This document shows positions 37,809 through 40,569 of a stretch of 40,569 bases of DNA, in pieces. The DNA comes from Nitrosopumilales archaeon (GTDB lineage Archaea; Thermoproteota; Nitrososphaeria; Nitrososphaerales; Nitrosopumilaceae), in NCBI GenBank assembly GCA_007280465.1, contig QYPM01000033.1, positions 1 to 40,569 of the forward strand, read 5' to 3'. The notes beneath the pieces are model-generated. The model did not search any database. It saw only the letters and a program-made list of their open reading frames with translations, and was not told the origin of the DNA. Numbering within the stretch: the first letter of the stretch is position 1; each line of letters begins with the position of its first letter. A program made the position numbers and the translations under genes.

Positions 37809-39161
37809 TTGTCATATTGTGATGACATACTCAAAAGATCAAAGGCCCTCCATTTAGACGAATGTGAAGCAATCTCAATACAGAAAAATATTACAACGGT
37901 AAGAATAACTGATTCTGAAATAGCAGAGATAAAGCACAATCAAGAAGATTCCGTTGCTGTACGCATAATTCATGAAAAGAAGATAATGTCGGCTAGATCA
38001 TTTTCAGGCAAAGAAGAAAATTTCCTAGATAAAATTTTAAAGACAAAATCATTTGTACAGCCAAAGAATTTTTGGAAATCACTCCCATTTCCTTCGCATA
38101 TATTGAAGATAGAAAGAACACATGATCCGCAACTTGCCAACATATCAGGCAATACAGCAATTGATATTGTAAATGAAATGATCAATTCTGCCACTCATGG
38201 AAAGATAACAAGAATATCAGGTTCGCTCAATATCGTTTCAGAGAGTTTTCAGATAAGAAATACTAATGGTTTGGATTGTTCAGACGATTCTACATTTATC
38301 TCAGGAACAATAAATGCAGAGTCTGAATCAGACTTGCCTGTCAGCGGCATAGGCATGAATTGTTCAAGAACTCTGAATAGTTTTTCAGCACAAGATGTTG
38401 GCAATGACGCTTCAGAGATGTGTATAAACTCAATTAATCCAAATAGAGTTGAACAGGACTCGTATGACATAATTTTTGAGCCTTATGCATTTGGGGAGTT
38501 GTTGGCATTTGTTTTTTCTTCAAACTTTAATTTGAAGACATATTCTGAGAAACGAAGTTGCTTTTCAGACAAATTAGAAAATAGCATTTCAAACGAGAAT
38601 TTTAATCTAATAGATGACCCACATAGTCCAGACGGCATAGGCAGCAAGTCATTTGATGATGAGGGGACTCCAACATCTCCTCGATTTCTAATAAAATCAG
38701 GTGTCTTGACTGGTTTATTTTCAGATTCTTTTGAGGCATTCAAGAATGGAACAATTTCAAGTGGAAATGCAGGCAGGCCCGGGTCACCAATGGGAAGATC
38801 TACCCAGTCTATTCCAATTCCCATACCACATAACTTGAAAGTTCCAAATGGTAATCACAGTAAAAATGAAATTATTCAAGAAACAAAGAAAGGATTGTTG
38901 ATTGGCAGATTGTGGTACACATATCCTGTAAATCCAGAACAGGGAGATTTTTCCTGTACTGCACGAAGTGGAATAAGAATAATAGAAAATGGTAAAATAG
39001 TTCATCCCGGCAAGTCTGTTAGAATAGTTCACAACTTGAAAACAATGCTCAAGAATATTTTATCAGTTGGAAATGATTCAAAAAATATTCTCCAGTGGAG
39101 TTCTTTACCATCCATAACACCTACTGTCAAAGTAGGTTCAGTAAAAGTAACTCCGATCTAA
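37809..39161 (+). CDS. TldE/PmbA-like protein
   Basis: YDIIFEPYAFGELLAFVFSSNF...FSDKLENSISNENFNLIDDPHSPDGIGSKSFDDEGTPT matches the TldD/PmbA C-terminal pattern, without HExxxH. Confidence 0.8.
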   Translation: MSYCDDILKRSKALHLDECEAISIQKNITTVRITDSEIAEIKHNQEDSVAVRIIHEKKIMSARSFSGKEENFLDKILKTKSFVQPKNFWKSLPFPSHILKIERTHDPQLANISGNTAIDIVNEMINSATHGKITRISGSLNIVSESFQIRNTNGLDCSDDSTFISGTINAESESDLPVSGIGMNCSRTLNSFSAQDVGNDASEMCINSINPNRVEQDSYDIIFEPYAFGELLAFVFSSNFNLKTYSEKRSCFSDKLENSISNENFNLIDDPHSPDGIGSKSFDDEGTPTSPRFLIKSGVLTGLFSDSFEAFKNGTISSGNAGRPGSPMGRSTQSIPIPIPHNLKVPNGNHSKNEIIQETKKGLLIGRLWYTYPVNPEQGDFSCTARSGIRIIENGKIVHPGKSVRIVHNLKTMLKNILSVGNDSKNILQWSSLPSITPTVKVGSVKVTPI

Positions 39162-40174
39162 AGAGACGGCAGAACAAACTGCATGCCAATTCCTATTACA
39201 TATAAAATAAGAAGCATTATCCCAGATTTTAGACCCATCTTGTTTCTAAACATGGGAATCAATGCAATAATAGTAATTAGTGTAACAAGTATCATTTGAT
39301 TTTCTAATATCGCCGTGTTAGGTATTTTTGCTGTAAAGCCCCTGTAACTCATGGCTGCAAAAATGGCAACAGAGAGCAGTAGTGTATTGTTGAGTATTTT
39401 AGAACCAAGCACATTTGCTACTGCAATAGATGCACCACTTGCACTTTTTCTTGCAAGAAAGATCATGGATATTTTTTCAGGCATTTCACCTGCAAGCGGA
39501 CTAACTATAACTGCAAGTACAACAACTGAAACACCAAAGTCTACAGATACCCCTTCAAGAGCATGTACAAATGGTTCTGCACCAATAAAGATTCCAACAG
39601 TTCCTGCAACAAACAAAATCATGGCTCTTGTAAAGTGCTTTTTTGATTTTATTTGTGAACGATTTTCATGAAGATTTACCTCAAATGGTACCATTTTCAT
39701 TGCCTTCTTTTCTTTCTTCATCTCTCTAAAAGCAAATCCCATATAGACTGCAAACATTCCTGCAAACACTATTCCATCCATTATATCATATCCGTTGATG
39801 AACATAACCGCACCAGCAACAGCCGTTATTATTAGAAAAATTTTGTCCAGTCCAAATTCTTTAACATCAATGAATTTTTGTGGAGCTTTTGATAGGCGTG
39901 TAGTTGCTATAATTAACATGATTGCCAATCCAAAAGTCATCATGAATAAATTACTTCCAAGGGCAGATCCTATCGCAGTACCATATGATCCGTGTTTTGC
40001 AGCAGCAACAACTATCCCTATTTCTGGCAATGTTGTTGCCACACTAAGTAATGTCCTGCCTACAAATCTACCGCCCCATCTTTCTGCAAGGTGTTCGGCT
40101 CCATCAGATAACAACCAGCTAGCAAAAATTAATTCCCCTAACCAGCCAAGTAATAAAAGCACATTAGCGGCCAC
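39158..40174 (-). CDS. CaCA-family cation exchanger
   Basis: Two alpha repeats: VATTLPEIGIVVAAAKHGSYGTAIGSALGSNLFMM and VSPLAGEMPEKISMIFLARKSASGASIAVANVLGSKILNN. Confidence 0.82.
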   Translation of the reverse strand: MAANVLLLLGWLGELIFASWLLSDGAEHLAERWGGRFVGRTLLSVATTLPEIGIVVAAAKHGSYGTAIGSALGSNLFMMTFGLAIMLIIATTRLSKAPQKFIDVKEFGLDKIFLIITAVAGAVMFINGYDIMDGIVFAGMFAVYMGFAFREMKKEKKAMKMVPFEVNLHENRSQIKSKKHFTRAMILFVAGTVGIFIGAEPFVHALEGVSVDFGVSVVVLAVIVSPLAGEMPEKISMIFLARKSASGASIAVANVLGSKILNNTLLLSVAIFAAMSYRGFTAKIPNTAILENQMILVTLITIIALIPMFRNKMGLKSGIMLLILYVIGIGMQFVLPSL

Positions 40175-40286
40175 TGCATATTTGTATCAAATCAAGTATT
40201 ATTATTTGTGACTAAATTAAATTTCAGTCAATTGGAATAAAAAGATCAATAAAGAATTGCAATGATAAAAAGCGATTTATTTTTTG

Positions 40287-40520
40287 TTAATCTTTAACAA
40301 TAATCATAGTAAGCGTAGATTTTATTCCATCTAATTTCCTTATTTGATCAGTTATAGTCTCCCTCAATGATTCCATTGAATCAGATTCAATAATCATCAA
40401 TACATCGTAGACGCCATAAACTGGATAGGCTTCTTTTACATGAGGTATTTTTTTTAATTCGTTTACAATTTGGAGTTCTTTTCCAAGTTCTGCATTCATC
40501 AAAACAAACGCACTATGCAT
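40287..40520 (-). CDS. stand-alone Lrp/AsnC ligand-binding (RAM) domain protein
   Basis: AFVLMNAELGKELQIVNELKKIPHVKEAYPVYGVYDVLMIIESDSMESLRETITDQIRKLDGIKSTLTMI; no HTH. Confidence 0.88.
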   Translation of the reverse strand: MHSAFVLMNAELGKELQIVNELKKIPHVKEAYPVYGVYDVLMIIESDSMESLRETITDQIRKLDGIKSTLTMIIVKD

Positions 40521-40569
40521 GTAAAAAGTCAGTATGTCTAGAATAAAAACAGATTGAATTTGTCCAAAA

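Noticed and set aside
1-40569. CRISPR array, prophage, IS element or defence island
   Set aside because: No regularly spaced repeats, integrase or transposase motifs were seen; the single Mrr-like nuclease has no adjacent methyltransferase or other defence gene and is probably a core archaeal protein.

Overview
AT-rich archaeal chromosomal window. The gene content (archaeal aIF1, Sec61beta, DUF2070, Tsr3, type II MetAP, F420 genes and a PEFG-CTERM surface protein) suggests a Nitrososphaerota (Thaumarchaeota) genome; this assignment is inference. Most of it is ordinary housekeeping and envelope genes. Main segments: (1) a surface-polysaccharide cluster at the left end, with a polysaccharide deacetylase, a processive GT2, and a second PEFG-CTERM-tailed deacetylase-like protein whose metal ligands are all substituted; (2) a coiled-coil gene, a JAMM/MPN protein and small proteins; (3) a DppA/B/C-like peptide transporter set without ATPase genes here; (4) an Mrr-like nuclease, DUF2070, Sec61beta, aIF1, and cofC/cofD; (5) a GC-rich island at 20.75-21.03 kb, called as an ORF in the track, which I read as the RNase P RNA gene on the minus strand; (6) an APC-Usp transporter, Tsr3, a large LTD/Ig-like repeat surface protein, tRNA-Pro(TGG) and a candidate C/D-box sRNA just downstream of it; (7) MetAP, DUF1512-like and GlcD-like genes, then a same-strand run SRPBCC-GT2-HtrA-cofG-cofH-TldE/PmbA, a CaCA exchanger and a stand-alone Lrp/AsnC ligand-binding domain. 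No CRISPR array or credible transposon was seen. The most notable items are the degenerate deacetylase paralogue, the mis-called RNase P RNA and the candidate C/D sRNA.
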